Assembly: GCF_008000935.1 (NCBI RefSeq)
Contig: NZ_CP042831.1
Coordinates: 1,922,001-1,986,000 of the forward strand
Direction of reading: 5' to 3'
DNA: 64,000 bases
From: Flavobacterium alkalisoli
Lineage (GTDB): Bacteria > Bacteroidota > Bacteroidia > Flavobacteriales > Flavobacteriaceae
The notes below the pieces were generated by a model. That model saw only the letters and a list, made by a program, of their open reading frames with translations. It had not been told where the DNA came from and searched no databases. Every line of letters begins with the position of its first letter. Position 1 is the first letter of the stretch. Below are positions 53,179-62,382 of this stretch, one piece after another. The translations under genes were made by a program, and so were the position numbers.

Positions 53179-55197
53179 TTATTCTTTAATAATTTTAGTT
53201 GTAAAATATTTCCCGGTATTGTCTTTAAGTATAATGCCATAAGTACCTTGTGCCAGGTTCTCTACAGGAATCGTATTATCGGTTACCTGTATTGTGCTCA
53301 CAACTTTTCCGTTAAGGCTATAAATGGTAGCGCTAACAATTTCATTATTCTGCATATCTGCTTTTATATAGCTTTTTGCAGGGTTAGGGTAAAGAGTGAG
53401 AGATATTTTTTGCGTTTGTAGCGTTCCTAATGTCTCTCCTTCCGTAACATGAGTTGTCTGGTTAATAGTAGGATTGTTTATTACATCTATCAAACCTGAT
53501 GGCCATTTTATAACCAGTTGGTCTACGGTTTCTGTTTGCCCTAAACCAAAATGTACGTTAAGTGAACTCATGTATTCAAAACTGTCACCACTTCTAACAT
53601 CACGTATCTGTTGTGTCCATGTTCCTCCTGTAGCATGTATCTCAACTCTGGCGCCTATACCGTTTCGGTTACTTTCGTTACCTTCAAGGGTAATTTTCAT
53701 CCAGTTATTATCATTACCGTTGTTAAACAGAATTTTATTTCCATTATAAATATCCAGGAATCCGTCATTATTTAAGTCACCTATAGGGCCGCTGCCGCCA
53801 GGAACTATCATAGGAGAAAAAGTCATGTCACCATTGTTTAGCATTATGGTGTTACTTCCTCCAAAAACGTCAATAAAACCATCATTATTAAAGTCATGAG
53901 CAAAATGGTCGTGTGTCATACCGTTAAATGTTTCAAAGCCGGTTCCTGCCGTAACATCTGTAAAAGTGCCGTCTCCATTATTATGCATAAGTTTATGATG
54001 TCCGCTAGCAAATGAACTGGCACCTACAAATGCATCCATATATCCGTCATTATCATAATCTCCCCATGCAGATGACCATGTTTGTACCATATCTGCCATG
54101 TTAGATTCGTTAGTTGTGGCACTGGCTACTGTAGTAAAAGTCATATTTCCATCATTGCGGTGGAGTTCGTTCATGGCTGCCAGGTCTCCACCACCTCTGC
54201 ATTTTGCAATAAAGAGATCCTGATCGCCGTCATTATCATAATCTACCCAAATAGAACCGTAATTTCCTCCTTCCGAATAATCACCAAGGCCTCCCTGAAT
54301 AAATTCATAACCACCTTCGCCATCATTAAGGAAATAGACATTAGGAGCAATATCATGACAAACAAAGGCATCCAGATTACCGTCGTTATTGATGTCTACA
54401 AAATTTGTTCTTTGAGAGAATAAAGAAAAATTTGACGGAGACTCGATTATATCGGAGAAAGCGGTGCCGTCTTCATTAGCGAGCATAATTGTTGCTCCAT
54501 AAGTATTGCCATAAAGGAGGTCGTTATAACCATTTTTATCAAAGTCGCCCGCAGCCATGCTCCAGCCTGGCATAAACTGTGTATTGGGAGCTGTAAGTGC
54601 TGCACTGGTAAATCCGGAACCATCCTGGTTTTGATAAAGTACATGTACAGTTCCGTTAGAAGGTGCTACTATGTCATCAAGATAATCACCGTTAAGGTCG
54701 GTAACGCATATTTTGTAATCGCCATCTAAACTTATGTTTTGTGTTGCGAACATAGGTAACTGGAAAACGGTTTCCGTAACAGTGAAAATAAAGTCATTTT
54801 CTTCCCATCTGTTGTCAAAAGCGATGTAATAAGTTTCTTCGGCAACAGCACTAAAAACAACAAGAGATGTAAGGCTTCCTCCGTTGTCGTCATCACTTGC
54901 AATACAGTTTAAGCTACCGCACTCGCCGGAATATACCATGACCCTGGTGTCATGATTTGGTTGACCAGCGATATTGGTAGATATGATAACGTTGTGGTCT
55001 TCTGTCCCGGTATAGCTATACCAAATACCCATAGTAGGGGATCCGTCTTCTAAGCAGTTTACAGGAACTTCGCTTCCTGTAGTAAATGTTGCATTATATT
55101 GGCCTTCGCCAATAGGAACTGCCTGGTCGCAGCTTTGCTGGGCATGCAGGATACAGCAGCCCGATAAAGCTAATAGTAATGTAATTCTTTTAAGCAT
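53179..55197 (-). CDS. FG-GAP/VCBS repeat protein with ASPIC/UnbV and T9SS sorting domains
   Basis: A 672-residue secreted protein. Signal peptide ends LHAQ. Residues ~20-140 form a beta-sandwich (FTTGSEVPVNCLEDGSP, DTRVMVYSGECGSLNCIASD). FG-GAP-like repeats with calcium loops follow (DLNGDYLDDIVAP, DINNDGNLDAFV, DYDNDGDQDLFIA, DYDNDGYMDAFVG, DFNNDGFIDVFGG, DLNNDGFLDIYNG), giving a beta-propeller. ASPIC/UnbV follows (NRNGIGARVEIHATGG, VHFGLGQTETVDQLVIKWPSG). A type A sorting domain ends it (LTLYPNPAKSYIKADM; YFTTKIIKE). The CRTAC1-like architecture suggests calcium-dependent adhesion. 24 bases upstream on the same strand lies the diheme gene. Confidence 0.92.
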   Translation of the reverse strand: MLKRITLLLALSGCCILHAQQSCDQAVPIGEGQYNATFTTGSEVPVNCLEDGSPTMGIWYSYTGTEDHNVIISTNIAGQPNHDTRVMVYSGECGSLNCIASDDDNGGSLTSLVVFSAVAEETYYIAFDNRWEENDFIFTVTETVFQLPMFATQNISLDGDYKICVTDLNGDYLDDIVAPSNGTVHVLYQNQDGSGFTSAALTAPNTQFMPGWSMAAGDFDKNGYNDLLYGNTYGATIMLANEDGTAFSDIIESPSNFSLFSQRTNFVDINNDGNLDAFVCHDIAPNVYFLNDGEGGYEFIQGGLGDYSEGGNYGSIWVDYDNDGDQDLFIAKCRGGGDLAAMNELHRNDGNMTFTTVASATTNESNMADMVQTWSSAWGDYDNDGYMDAFVGASSFASGHHKLMHNNGDGTFTDVTAGTGFETFNGMTHDHFAHDFNNDGFIDVFGGSNTIMLNNGDMTFSPMIVPGGSGPIGDLNNDGFLDIYNGNKILFNNGNDNNWMKITLEGNESNRNGIGARVEIHATGGTWTQQIRDVRSGDSFEYMSSLNVHFGLGQTETVDQLVIKWPSGLIDVINNPTINQTTHVTEGETLGTLQTQKISLTLYPNPAKSYIKADMQNNEIVSATIYSLNGKVVSTIQVTDNTIPVENLAQGTYGIILKDNTGKYFTTKIIKE

Positions 55198-55221
55198 AGT
55201 TTAGTTGATTTGATTTTTGGT

Positions 55222-56316
55222 CTAAGGGCATGGTTCTTCCATGCTGTTAATCCATTCTTTAAAAAGATCCAGCGCTTCCTGATGTTTTATAGTCCTGCCT
55301 AGTAAAGGCATCCTTTCGTTTTCTGTTACAGAGTTTAATCTGTAATACATTTCAGAACGTTCAGAATTCCCCTTGGTAATAATGTGAGTTAAAGAGTTAT
55401 TTATAAATTCTTCAGGCTCTACACATATCCCTAAGTTGGTAGGATTTGTAGTCTCATTAAATGCTAATCTTATTGGTCGGTAATCACAATGTGACCCTTC
55501 GCGGTGGCAATGGGCACAGTTAATGTCGAGGTATGAACGAACCCTCAGTTCAAGAGGCTGAGTTTCGTCTTGCCAGTCTATAGTAGTAATAATGTTATCA
55601 GGTAAATTGTTTTGTAAATAGCCGGCTTGTGCCCATTTTGTAAGTTGGTTTTTACTGCCGTCGCTATAATTAAAAAGCTTGTTTAGGTTTTGTGGTTTAG
55701 GTCCTATAGGCACTGTGTCCTGTTCTGACTTATGACAAGTATAGCACTCTACCTTAGAAGGAATTCTGTAGTTGGTGCTTTTATTCTCACCATTTTCCAT
55801 CCATGAGATGTTTGTATAACTACCATTCATGTTAAGAGTTGCCTCGGTTTGGTCATCATTCCATAGATAATTGGCCAAAATCCATTTTTCTCCTTTTTTA
55901 ATCAGAAGTCGGGTTTCAATTATTCTGGTTTTATTTTCCGGTAGTACATTGTCATAGTAAAAGTTTTTGATGAGTACACTCCCCGAAGGAAAGTTAAGTA
56001 CTTCGCTGTCGCTGATGTATTGCGCCTTTACATTATCCGGCATCCATACAAATCTTTTTTTGTGGGCATAATCAGTAAATAGGGTACTATTTAAATCATA
56101 TGGCAACACTCCTTTTACGGGTTCAAGATTTTTAATATCACCCTCAAAAAAATTATAGTCGGAAAGTTTAGGGTAAGGTACTGTATTAAGATCCAGTACA
56201 ACAGGAGAAGAATCTGGTACTTCGGAATATTCTTCCGAGTCATCTTTTCCACATGAGGAAAAAGCGGTAATTAAAGATATATATAAAGATATCTTTATAA
56301 TAAGGTGTTTTTTCAT
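55222..56316 (-). CDS. Diheme c-type cytochrome lipoprotein, SO2930-like (first copy)
   Basis: A 364-residue lipoprotein (lipobox FSSC, Cys22) related to the SO2930/HNE_0200 family (TIGR03806-type). Two c-type heme motifs: CYTCH at 191-195 and CAHCH at 267-271. Conserved text includes PYPKLSDYNFFEG, VLPYDLNSTLFTDYA, LIKNFYYDN and RMPLLGRTI. It presumably carries electrons in the periplasm or outer membrane. It lies next to a similar gene at 56432 (tandem duplication) and just upstream of the FG-GAP gene. Electron donor and acceptor unknown. Confidence 0.88.
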   Translation of the reverse strand: MKKHLIIKISLYISLITAFSSCGKDDSEEYSEVPDSSPVVLDLNTVPYPKLSDYNFFEGDIKNLEPVKGVLPYDLNSTLFTDYAHKKRFVWMPDNVKAQYISDSEVLNFPSGSVLIKNFYYDNVLPENKTRIIETRLLIKKGEKWILANYLWNDDQTEATLNMNGSYTNISWMENGENKSTNYRIPSKVECYTCHKSEQDTVPIGPKPQNLNKLFNYSDGSKNQLTKWAQAGYLQNNLPDNIITTIDWQDETQPLELRVRSYLDINCAHCHREGSHCDYRPIRLAFNETTNPTNLGICVEPEEFINNSLTHIITKGNSERSEMYYRLNSVTENERMPLLGRTIKHQEALDLFKEWINSMEEPCP

Positions 56317-56431
56317 ATAGTTATATTAGCAATTTTTATAATAAAATAACAAATATATAATAAAACACTAACCGATAAACAAAAGTGTGTTAAAACTTAT
56401 GTATTTGGTTTTTAGTGTTATATGTAAAACA

Positions 56432-57529
56432 CTATTCGCAGTCTCTTGGCATAGAATTAATCCAAGCTTTAATAAGTTCTACACCCTCTTCATCACGTAT
56501 TGTTCTACCCAATAACGGCATTCTCATTTCCATGCTTTCGCTTTTCATTCTTGTATAAACCAGCGAAATATCACTATTACCCGGAGCAAGTAAATAAACC
56601 TCATTGCCTACAACAAAATCCTGCGGTTCTATACACTTTCCTAGATTTGTAAGGTCGTTTGAAGCATTAAAGGCAAAATTCATATCGGTATAATCACAAA
56701 AACCTCCCGGTGTATGGCAATGCGCACAATTAATGTCAAGATAAGATTTTGCTCTAATGTCTAACGGAAGAGATGTGTCTTTCCAGTCTACAGTAGATAC
56801 TATTTGTTGTGGAAGGTTGTTTTCAAGATATCCTGTATTAATCCACTTTTGGAGCTGATTTTGAGTTCCCTCTCCATAATTAAAAAGTTTGTTGATGTTT
56901 TGAGGCTTAGGGCCAATAGGTGTAGCTACTTCATTTGAACCATGGCAGGTAAGACATTGATCTAGTGCAGGGATTTGATACTCTGTACTTTTTTCTATAC
57001 CGTTCTCATTCCATGTTAATTGTTGTGTTGCGTCTAATACATTGTAAACTGCTTCAGTCTGTTCATCATTCCATACATAGTTTGCAAACATCCAGCCGTC
57101 TGCTTTTTTAATCATTAATCGTGTTTCGATGATTTTAGTAGTATTGTCCGGTAACAGATTGTCGTAATAAAAGTTTTTTATCAGTACAGTACCTGTAGGA
57201 AAGTTAAGTGGTGAACTGTCAGACTCATATGAAGCTTTTACTCCTGCAGGCATCCATATAAATCTCTTCTTTTTTGCATAATCAGTAAAAAGAGTACTGT
57301 TTAAATCGTATGGAATTACCCTGAAAACAGGCTCTAAGTTTTTCATTTCACCTTCAAAAAAGTTATAATCTGATAACTTAGGATAAGGTACGGCATCAAG
57401 GTCTAAAACTACCGGAGATTCATCGGGAATTTCGGTATAGTTTTCCTTATCATCCGATCCGCATGATATAACTATAGAGGTTGTTGCTAAAAGTATAACG
57501 AAGGTCGATAAAAAGTAAAATTTTCTCAT
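56432..57529 (-). CDS. Diheme c-type cytochrome lipoprotein, SO2930-like (second copy)
   Basis: A 365-residue paralogue of the protein at 55222. Lipobox VISC (Cys23); heme motifs CLTCH at 192-196 and CAHCH at 268-272. The two copies share long identical blocks (VVLDL, PYPKLSDYNFFEG, YDLNSTLFTDYA, LINxCAHCH-type context SYLDINCAHCH, MPLLGRTI) and are alike in length, so they arose by tandem duplication. A 115-base AT-rich gap separates them, so separate promoters are possible. Redox partner unknown. Confidence 0.88.
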   Translation of the reverse strand: MRKFYFLSTFVILLATTSIVISCGSDDKENYTEIPDESPVVLDLDAVPYPKLSDYNFFEGEMKNLEPVFRVIPYDLNSTLFTDYAKKKRFIWMPAGVKASYESDSSPLNFPTGTVLIKNFYYDNLLPDNTTKIIETRLMIKKADGWMFANYVWNDEQTEAVYNVLDATQQLTWNENGIEKSTEYQIPALDQCLTCHGSNEVATPIGPKPQNINKLFNYGEGTQNQLQKWINTGYLENNLPQQIVSTVDWKDTSLPLDIRAKSYLDINCAHCHTPGGFCDYTDMNFAFNASNDLTNLGKCIEPQDFVVGNEVYLLAPGNSDISLVYTRMKSESMEMRMPLLGRTIRDEEGVELIKAWINSMPRDCE

Positions 57530-57591
57530 TTTTGCTACCTTAAAAATAGTGAAAGGATAGCAAATATATATAAAAAATAAAAAGAATCGTA

Positions 57592-58137
57592 TTATAGGTC
57601 TAGTTTAACGTTATAAAGATTAAGGCCCTCTAACGCCTCCGGAGTTGTGTGGTCAAATGTTTCCTCATGCATATTCCTTTCTTTTTTTAAGGCAATACGC
57701 CTTACGGAATTATAAAAGCGCCTTACTTCTTCCAGATTAGAAAGTATAAGTGTAGGTACTTTTACATTGTTACCGTTTTCATCTTTGGCAACCATTGTAA
57801 AATAAGAAGAGTTACAGTGTTTTACCTTGCCGGTTTGTATGTTTTGTGAAGTAACGCGTATACCTACCACCATAGAGCTGCTGCCTACATAGTTTACCGA
57901 AGCTTTCATGGTAACAAGTTCGCCTATCTCTATAGGGTTTAAAAAATCTACCGTGTCTACAGAAGCCGTTACACAATAGCACCCTGAGTATTTAGATGCG
58001 CACGCAAAAGCAATCTGGTCCATAAGCATAAGTATATAACCTCCGTGTATCTTTCCGCTGAAATTGGAATGGGAGGGAAGCATCAGTTCAGATATTGTAA
58101 CTTTTGATGCACTTACTTTTTGTACGCTTACAGTCAT
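57592..58137 (-). CDS. Acyl-CoA thioesterase (hotdog fold)
   Basis: A 181-residue cytosolic thioesterase. Hotdog motifs: MLPSHSNFSGKIHGGYILML (with the HGG helix and preceding Asn), MDQIAFACASKYSG, VTASVDTVDFLNPIEIGELV and VGIRVTSQNIQTGK. It resembles single-hotdog acyl-CoA hydrolases of the BACH/YciA type. Substrate length cannot be read. It is downstream of rmuC by 11 bases on the same strand and probably cotranscribed with it. Confidence 0.92.
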   Translation of the reverse strand: MTVSVQKVSASKVTISELMLPSHSNFSGKIHGGYILMLMDQIAFACASKYSGCYCVTASVDTVDFLNPIEIGELVTMKASVNYVGSSSMVVGIRVTSQNIQTGKVKHCNSSYFTMVAKDENGNNVKVPTLILSNLEEVRRFYNSVRRIALKKERNMHEETFDHTTPEALEGLNLYNVKLDL

Positions 58138-58148
58138 TTTTTGTTGTA

Positions 58149-59546
58149 TTATAGGTTAGGTAACTCGTTGTCTGTATCTTCTTCTTCACTGCCTCCGGAA
58201 AGTAGTGCCCTGTTAACTATATTGTCAGGAAGCGATTTTTTGGCTTTTGCTCCCATCTTTTTAAGTTTTTCTATACTGGTAATTATATTACCGCGCCCGT
58301 CAACCAGTTTATTCATGGCGCCTTCATAGGCTTTTTTACCTTCTTCCATCCTTTTGCCTACCATGATCAGGTCGCCTACAAAGCCTTCAAATTTGTCATA
58401 TAAAGCACCTGCCTGTCGGGCTATCTCATATGCATTTTCCTGTTGCTTCTGGTTTGTCCACATACTGTCTATAGTGCGAAGCGTAGCCAGTAAAGTACTA
58501 GGGGTTACAATAACAATATTGCGTTCAAAAGCTTTATTGTAAAGTGTAGCGTCTTCGTTAAGCGCAATGGCAAAAGCAGGTTCTATAGGTATGAAAAGCA
58601 ATACAAAATCAGGGCTTTCCATTTTGTATAGGTCATGATAGTTTTTATCACTAAGCTGATCTACGTGTCTTTTTATGGAGCCTATGTGTTCTTTTAAATG
58701 GAGTGTTTTAGCAATCTCGTCTTCTTCATTTACATAACGCTCATAAGCTACTAAAGATACCTTTGAGTCCACAATCATTTTTTTACCATCCGGAAGGTTA
58801 ATTACAACATCGGGTTGTATACGGTTTCCTTCTTCGGTAGTATAGCTAACCTGTACCTCATATTCACGACCTTTTTCAAGGCCCGATTTTTCCAGAACAC
58901 GTTCCAGTATAAGCTCACCCCAGTTACCCTGCATCTTACTGTCACCTTTAAGGGCTTTGGTAAGGTTAAGGGTTTCGCGGCTCATTTGTTCGTTCATTTC
59001 ACGAAGGCCTAATATCTGCTGGCGTAATGCTGCATGATAATCTATACTTTCCTTATGGGTATCTTCAACTTTCTTTTCAAACAGGTGTATTTTTTCCTGC
59101 AGGGGAGAAAGTATGTTTTTCATGTTTTCGCGATTCTGTTCAGTAAACTTGGTCGATTTCTCTTCCAGGATCTTATTGGCAAGATTTTCAAATTCTTTGG
59201 TAAATTTTTCCCTTAGCTCTTCTGTTTCCTGACGCTGTTCACGCATACGTTCCAACAGATTGTCAAAATCAGTTTCCTTTTTAGTAAGCTGTACAGTAAG
59301 GGCATCCTTTGCCGTGCGTAAATCGTCACGCTCTGCAATTGTCTGTATTATCTGTTTTTCAAGTCCGGTTCTGTCATTAACGGCCTGTTGTTTAAGTTGC
59401 TCTATAGTTAAGGTAAGGCTGTTATTACGCTCTTCCAGTACTTTTCTGTCTGAAACGGATTTTGATGAAAATATAAGTTTGCCAAGGTAAACTCCTATAG
59501 CTAAGGCAATAATAAAGGCAGATAATAAAGTAATGGTATCAGGCAT
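58149..59546 (-). CDS. rmuC: DNA recombination protein RmuC
   Basis: A 465-residue protein with an N-terminal anchor (TITLLSAFIIALAIGVYLG), a long coiled coil (about 35-180) and the RmuC domain (LILERVLEKSGLEKGREYEV, PDVVINLPDGKKMIVDSKVS, VLLFIPIEPAFAIALNEDAT, VTPSTLLATLRTIDSMW). RmuC limits inversion-type recombination in E. coli and has a nuclease-like fold (PD-(D/E)xK-like). Start is the ATG at 59546; the longer open frame adds 28 unmatched codons that overlap the next gene's promoter. Divergent from the S41-like gene. Confidence 0.93.
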   Translation of the reverse strand: MPDTITLLSAFIIALAIGVYLGKLIFSSKSVSDRKVLEERNNSLTLTIEQLKQQAVNDRTGLEKQIIQTIAERDDLRTAKDALTVQLTKKETDFDNLLERMREQRQETEELREKFTKEFENLANKILEEKSTKFTEQNRENMKNILSPLQEKIHLFEKKVEDTHKESIDYHAALRQQILGLREMNEQMSRETLNLTKALKGDSKMQGNWGELILERVLEKSGLEKGREYEVQVSYTTEEGNRIQPDVVINLPDGKKMIVDSKVSLVAYERYVNEEDEIAKTLHLKEHIGSIKRHVDQLSDKNYHDLYKMESPDFVLLFIPIEPAFAIALNEDATLYNKAFERNIVIVTPSTLLATLRTIDSMWTNQKQQENAYEIARQAGALYDKFEGFVGDLIMVGKRMEEGKKAYEGAMNKLVDGRGNIITSIEKLKKMGAKAKKSLPDNIVNRALLSGGSEEEDTDNELPNL

Positions 59547-59614
59547 TTGAAGTGTATTTGCTAATGGGTAAAAATAAGCAAAATATTGCAAGACACTGCA
59601 CAAAAAAATACTGT

Positions 59615-59622
59615 TATATTTG
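59615..59622 (+). promoter_or_regulatory. -7 element of the S41-like gene
   Basis: TATATTTG, 19 bases before the ATG at 59641. Confidence 0.5.
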
Positions 59623-59640
59623 TTAAACAAACCATTTATT

Positions 59641-60870
59641 ATGAAAAAACACCTTACATTTCTTTTTCTGTTGCTATCATATTTTTCTTATTCCCAATCG
59701 TGTACCTGTGAAGCTGAACTGGACGCTCTTTATGCAAATGTTCGTACACTAACATCCTATAAAACTCAATTAGGTGGTAAAAAATATGAGGAGTATAAGC
59801 GTACTTATGAGTTTTTAAGAAAAGAAGCAGAGAAACAGAAAGGGGTTTTACCCTGTCTTGTAATACTCTCAAAATTGCTTTATCCTATAATTAATGGTAA
59901 TATGGGAGTTTATCAAAAAGATTTTAAAAATCTGGGTAAAATGGAACAGGAGGTTATTACAGGTAAAAATGCCCATTTTTATGATGGTGAATATAAAAAG
60001 TATAATCCTGTTGTTAATGTTAATCTAGATTCGCTGGTTGAGGTTTTGAAAGACAAACCTGAATTTGATATTGAAGGGATATATGAACACAATTTATTAA
60101 AAGCTGCTGTATATCGTTCTAATGACAGTATTGTTGGTGTTATAATAGAGTCCGGTCATGCTAACTGGGAAAAGGGAAACCTGTTTTTTGTACTACATGA
60201 ACAATCTCCAAATAATTATTTTATTCTTACTGCTCTGGATTTTAATAATACGTATGAGTTTAGAAAGCATGAACGATTTTCAAATGGCAGGCTGGTTTTT
60301 TCAAGATGGTCTAAAAGCGATAAGAACTATTACTACGGACAACAGGGATATGGTATGCGTGTTGAGGAAGCAGAAAATATACAGAGCCTGATAATTGGCG
60401 TCGCAAAAAAATATGATGAAGAGACTGTTGCTTTTGTAACGGAAATAAACAAAACAGTTACTACTCCTGATATTATAATAGATATAAGAAATGACAGATA
60501 TGGCAGGGATAATTTATATAATCCACTTGCCCGATTTGTAAAAAAATATTCTAAAAAGAACAGGGTTTATATAATGGTTAATGCAGAAGTGATGAATGTG
60601 GCCGAAAGGTTTGTTGCCGATATTAAAGGTAAGGAGAATGTCTATATTTTGGGGGAGGCCACCAGTGGAGTTTTGGCTTATGGTTATAATAAAGATATGT
60701 CGGTGAAATCACAACTGGCCTGCGGTAATTTTGAATTTTATGCTGATAATAAAGAATATTCAGGATATTTGAACTATGAAGGAGTTGGTGTACAGCCTGA
60801 CTATATCCTTAGCCCTTATACTGATTGGATAGAACAAACCATAACTATTATAAAAAATAACCATGAGTAA
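59641..60870 (+). CDS. Exported S41-like (C-terminal processing protease-like) protein, probably inactive
   Basis: A 409-residue exported protein; signal peptide ends SYSQ. The C-terminal ~150 residues resemble the S41/CtpA core: PDIIIDIRNDRYGRDN matches the D-R strand, RVYIMVNAEVMNVAERFVAD aligns with the catalytic SxSxSE-type block, NVYILGEATSGV with the GE-T-G strand, and GVQPDYILSP with the GVxPD end. Asn stands where the nucleophilic Ser is expected (NVAERF), so peptidase activity is doubtful. The last codons overlap the next gene by 8 bases. Neighbours are two paralogous two-TM proteins; function unknown. Confidence 0.7.
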   Translation: MKKHLTFLFLLLSYFSYSQSCTCEAELDALYANVRTLTSYKTQLGGKKYEEYKRTYEFLRKEAEKQKGVLPCLVILSKLLYPIINGNMGVYQKDFKNLGKMEQEVITGKNAHFYDGEYKKYNPVVNVNLDSLVEVLKDKPEFDIEGIYEHNLLKAAVYRSNDSIVGVIIESGHANWEKGNLFFVLHEQSPNNYFILTALDFNNTYEFRKHERFSNGRLVFSRWSKSDKNYYYGQQGYGMRVEEAENIQSLIIGVAKKYDEETVAFVTEINKTVTTPDIIIDIRNDRYGRDNLYNPLARFVKKYSKKNRVYIMVNAEVMNVAERFVADIKGKENVYILGEATSGVLAYGYNKDMSVKSQLACGNFEFYADNKEYSGYLNYEGVGVQPDYILSPYTDWIEQTITIIKNNHE

Positions 60871-61528
60871 GATTACCACTTTTAAAAAATTTCCGGATAT
60901 AATACAGGCCAAAGAGCTTAAAGAGTTTTTAGAGCAAAATGGAATTGAAAGTTTCGTGAGTGATGGTAAGCCTTCGGTTGATAATAGCTTTGGGGGTGGT
61001 ATCCCTGTGGATTACGAGGTTAAAATAAAAGCTGTTGATTTTGAAAGGGCATCTTTACTAGTTGAAGAGAGGGTTAAGGAGACACTGGGAGATGTTGATA
61101 AGGATTATTACCTGTTTTCATTTACTAATGAAGAGTTATATGATGTTTTAATCAAACAGGACGAATGGAATGAGTTTGATTATCTTCTAGCCAGAAAACT
61201 TTTAACTGATAGGGGAAAGGTAATAGATGAGGATTTATTAAACAGCCTCAAGAAACAAAGAATTGCAGATTTTACAAAGCCTCAGCCTCATGAAAAAACG
61301 TGGATCTTTGCCGGTTATGTATTTGTATTAATGGGAGGTTTTTTAGGGATACTTATAGGGTATATGTTATGGGAATCTAAAACAACGCTGCCTGACAGAA
61401 GGGTCATCTATACTTATTCTCAAAAATCACGTAGTCACGGACTTATAATTTTTTGCCTGGGTATATTTTTGTCTGCTATTTACATATTAGGAATTTTTTT
61501 AGATGAATATATGATTAGCCTTTATTAA
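60863..61528 (+). CDS. Two-TM protein with DUF2007-like N-terminus (first paralogue)
   Basis: A 221-residue protein. N-terminal ~75 residues look like DUF2007/putative signal-transducing fold (FKKFPDIIQAKELKEFLEQN, then DYEVKIKAVDFERASLLVEE). A distinct middle block follows (LFSFTNEELYDVLIKQDEWN, FDYLLARKLLTDRGK). The C-terminus has two membrane helices (GYVFVLMGGFLGILIGYMLW, LIIFCLGIFLSAIYILGIF) with a RSHG loop between. It overlaps the S41-like gene by 8 bases, so it is translationally coupled to it. The same plan recurs at 61750. Function unknown. Confidence 0.75.
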   Translation: MSKITTFKKFPDIIQAKELKEFLEQNGIESFVSDGKPSVDNSFGGGIPVDYEVKIKAVDFERASLLVEERVKETLGDVDKDYYLFSFTNEELYDVLIKQDEWNEFDYLLARKLLTDRGKVIDEDLLNSLKKQRIADFTKPQPHEKTWIFAGYVFVLMGGFLGILIGYMLWESKTTLPDRRVIYTYSQKSRSHGLIIFCLGIFLSAIYILGIFLDEYMISLY

Positions 61529-61719
61529 GAATTTTAAAACTTTAATTTTAGTACTATTTTAAATATTAAAAAAGTGTTAAAGGGTTTAAAATGATATTGT
61601 TGGTTAAATTAACTTATCCGAAACCCGCATAAAGAAAGGACTTGTTAAAATTTCGTAATTTTTTTGTTATAATTTGCTGGTTATCTGATATGTAAATTAG
61701 GTTTTTAGAAGTGTTTTCC

Positions 61720-61727
61720 TATATTTG
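61720..61727 (+). promoter_or_regulatory. -7 element of the second two-TM gene
   Basis: TATATTTG followed by GAGGAC, 23 bases before the ATG at 61750. Confidence 0.5.
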
Positions 61728-61749
61728 GAGGACACCCAACTATAAACCA

Positions 61750-62382
61750 ATGGAAAAAACATTTACTACCTTTAAAACTATGCCCGATTTGGATCAGGCA
61801 AAAGAGATGAAACGTTTCCTGAGCAAAAACAACATCAGGAGTTTTTTAAACGACAATCATTCTACAGAGAAGTGCGAATTTGAAATCAAGGTTATGGCAA
61901 GCGATTATAATAGCGCTTCACAACTTGTAAAAGAAAGCACTGAGAAGATGATTGAAAAAGTGACCAGCGATTACTGCCTTTATTCTTTCAGCCAAAAGCA
62001 ACTTTATGATGTACTTCTTAACGAAGATGTATGGAGTGATTTTGATTATCTGTTAGCTAAGAAGATACTGAATGAAAAAGGACTTCCTACCGACAGTGAT
62101 TCTATTAGCAGACTAAGGGAAGAAAAAAAGAAAGACACTGCAAAGCCGGAATCTTCTCAGATTTTACACATCATGGGCGGTTACATTTTAGCCCTGATGG
62201 GAGGAGTTGCCGGTATTGTTATTGGCTTTTTAATGTGGAATTCTCAACGACAAATGCCAAACGGCATAACTGTATTCAGTTATAGTGAAGTGGAGAGAAG
62301 ACACGGAAGAATAATATTTGGACTTGGTATACTTATTTTTGTAATTGTACTTAGTATAAGATTAAGGCAAATACCGTTCTAG
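61750..62382 (+). CDS. Two-TM protein with DUF2007-like N-terminus (second paralogue)
   Basis: A 210-residue paralogue of the protein at 60863. Shared blocks: TFKTMPDLDQAKEMKRFL, LYSFSQKQLYDVLLNEDVW, FDYLLAKKILNEKG, the helix GGYILALMGGVAGIVIGFLM and RRHGRIIFGLGILIFVIVL. The start is the ATG at 61750, downstream of a -7 element. The stretch between the two paralogues (61529-61749) is AT-rich and holds no other gene. It overlaps the convergent pabA/trpG gene by 4 bases. Function unknown. Confidence 0.75.
   Translation: MEKTFTTFKTMPDLDQAKEMKRFLSKNNIRSFLNDNHSTEKCEFEIKVMASDYNSASQLVKESTEKMIEKVTSDYCLYSFSQKQLYDVLLNEDVWSDFDYLLAKKILNEKGLPTDSDSISRLREEKKKDTAKPESSQILHIMGGYILALMGGVAGIVIGFLMWNSQRQMPNGITVFSYSEVERRHGRIIFGLGILIFVIVLSIRLRQIPF

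Noticed and set aside
53179..55197. Repeated Asp-rich segments as DNA repeats
   Set aside because: They are protein-level FG-GAP calcium loops (D-x-N-x-D-G type) inside one gene, not nucleotide repeats.
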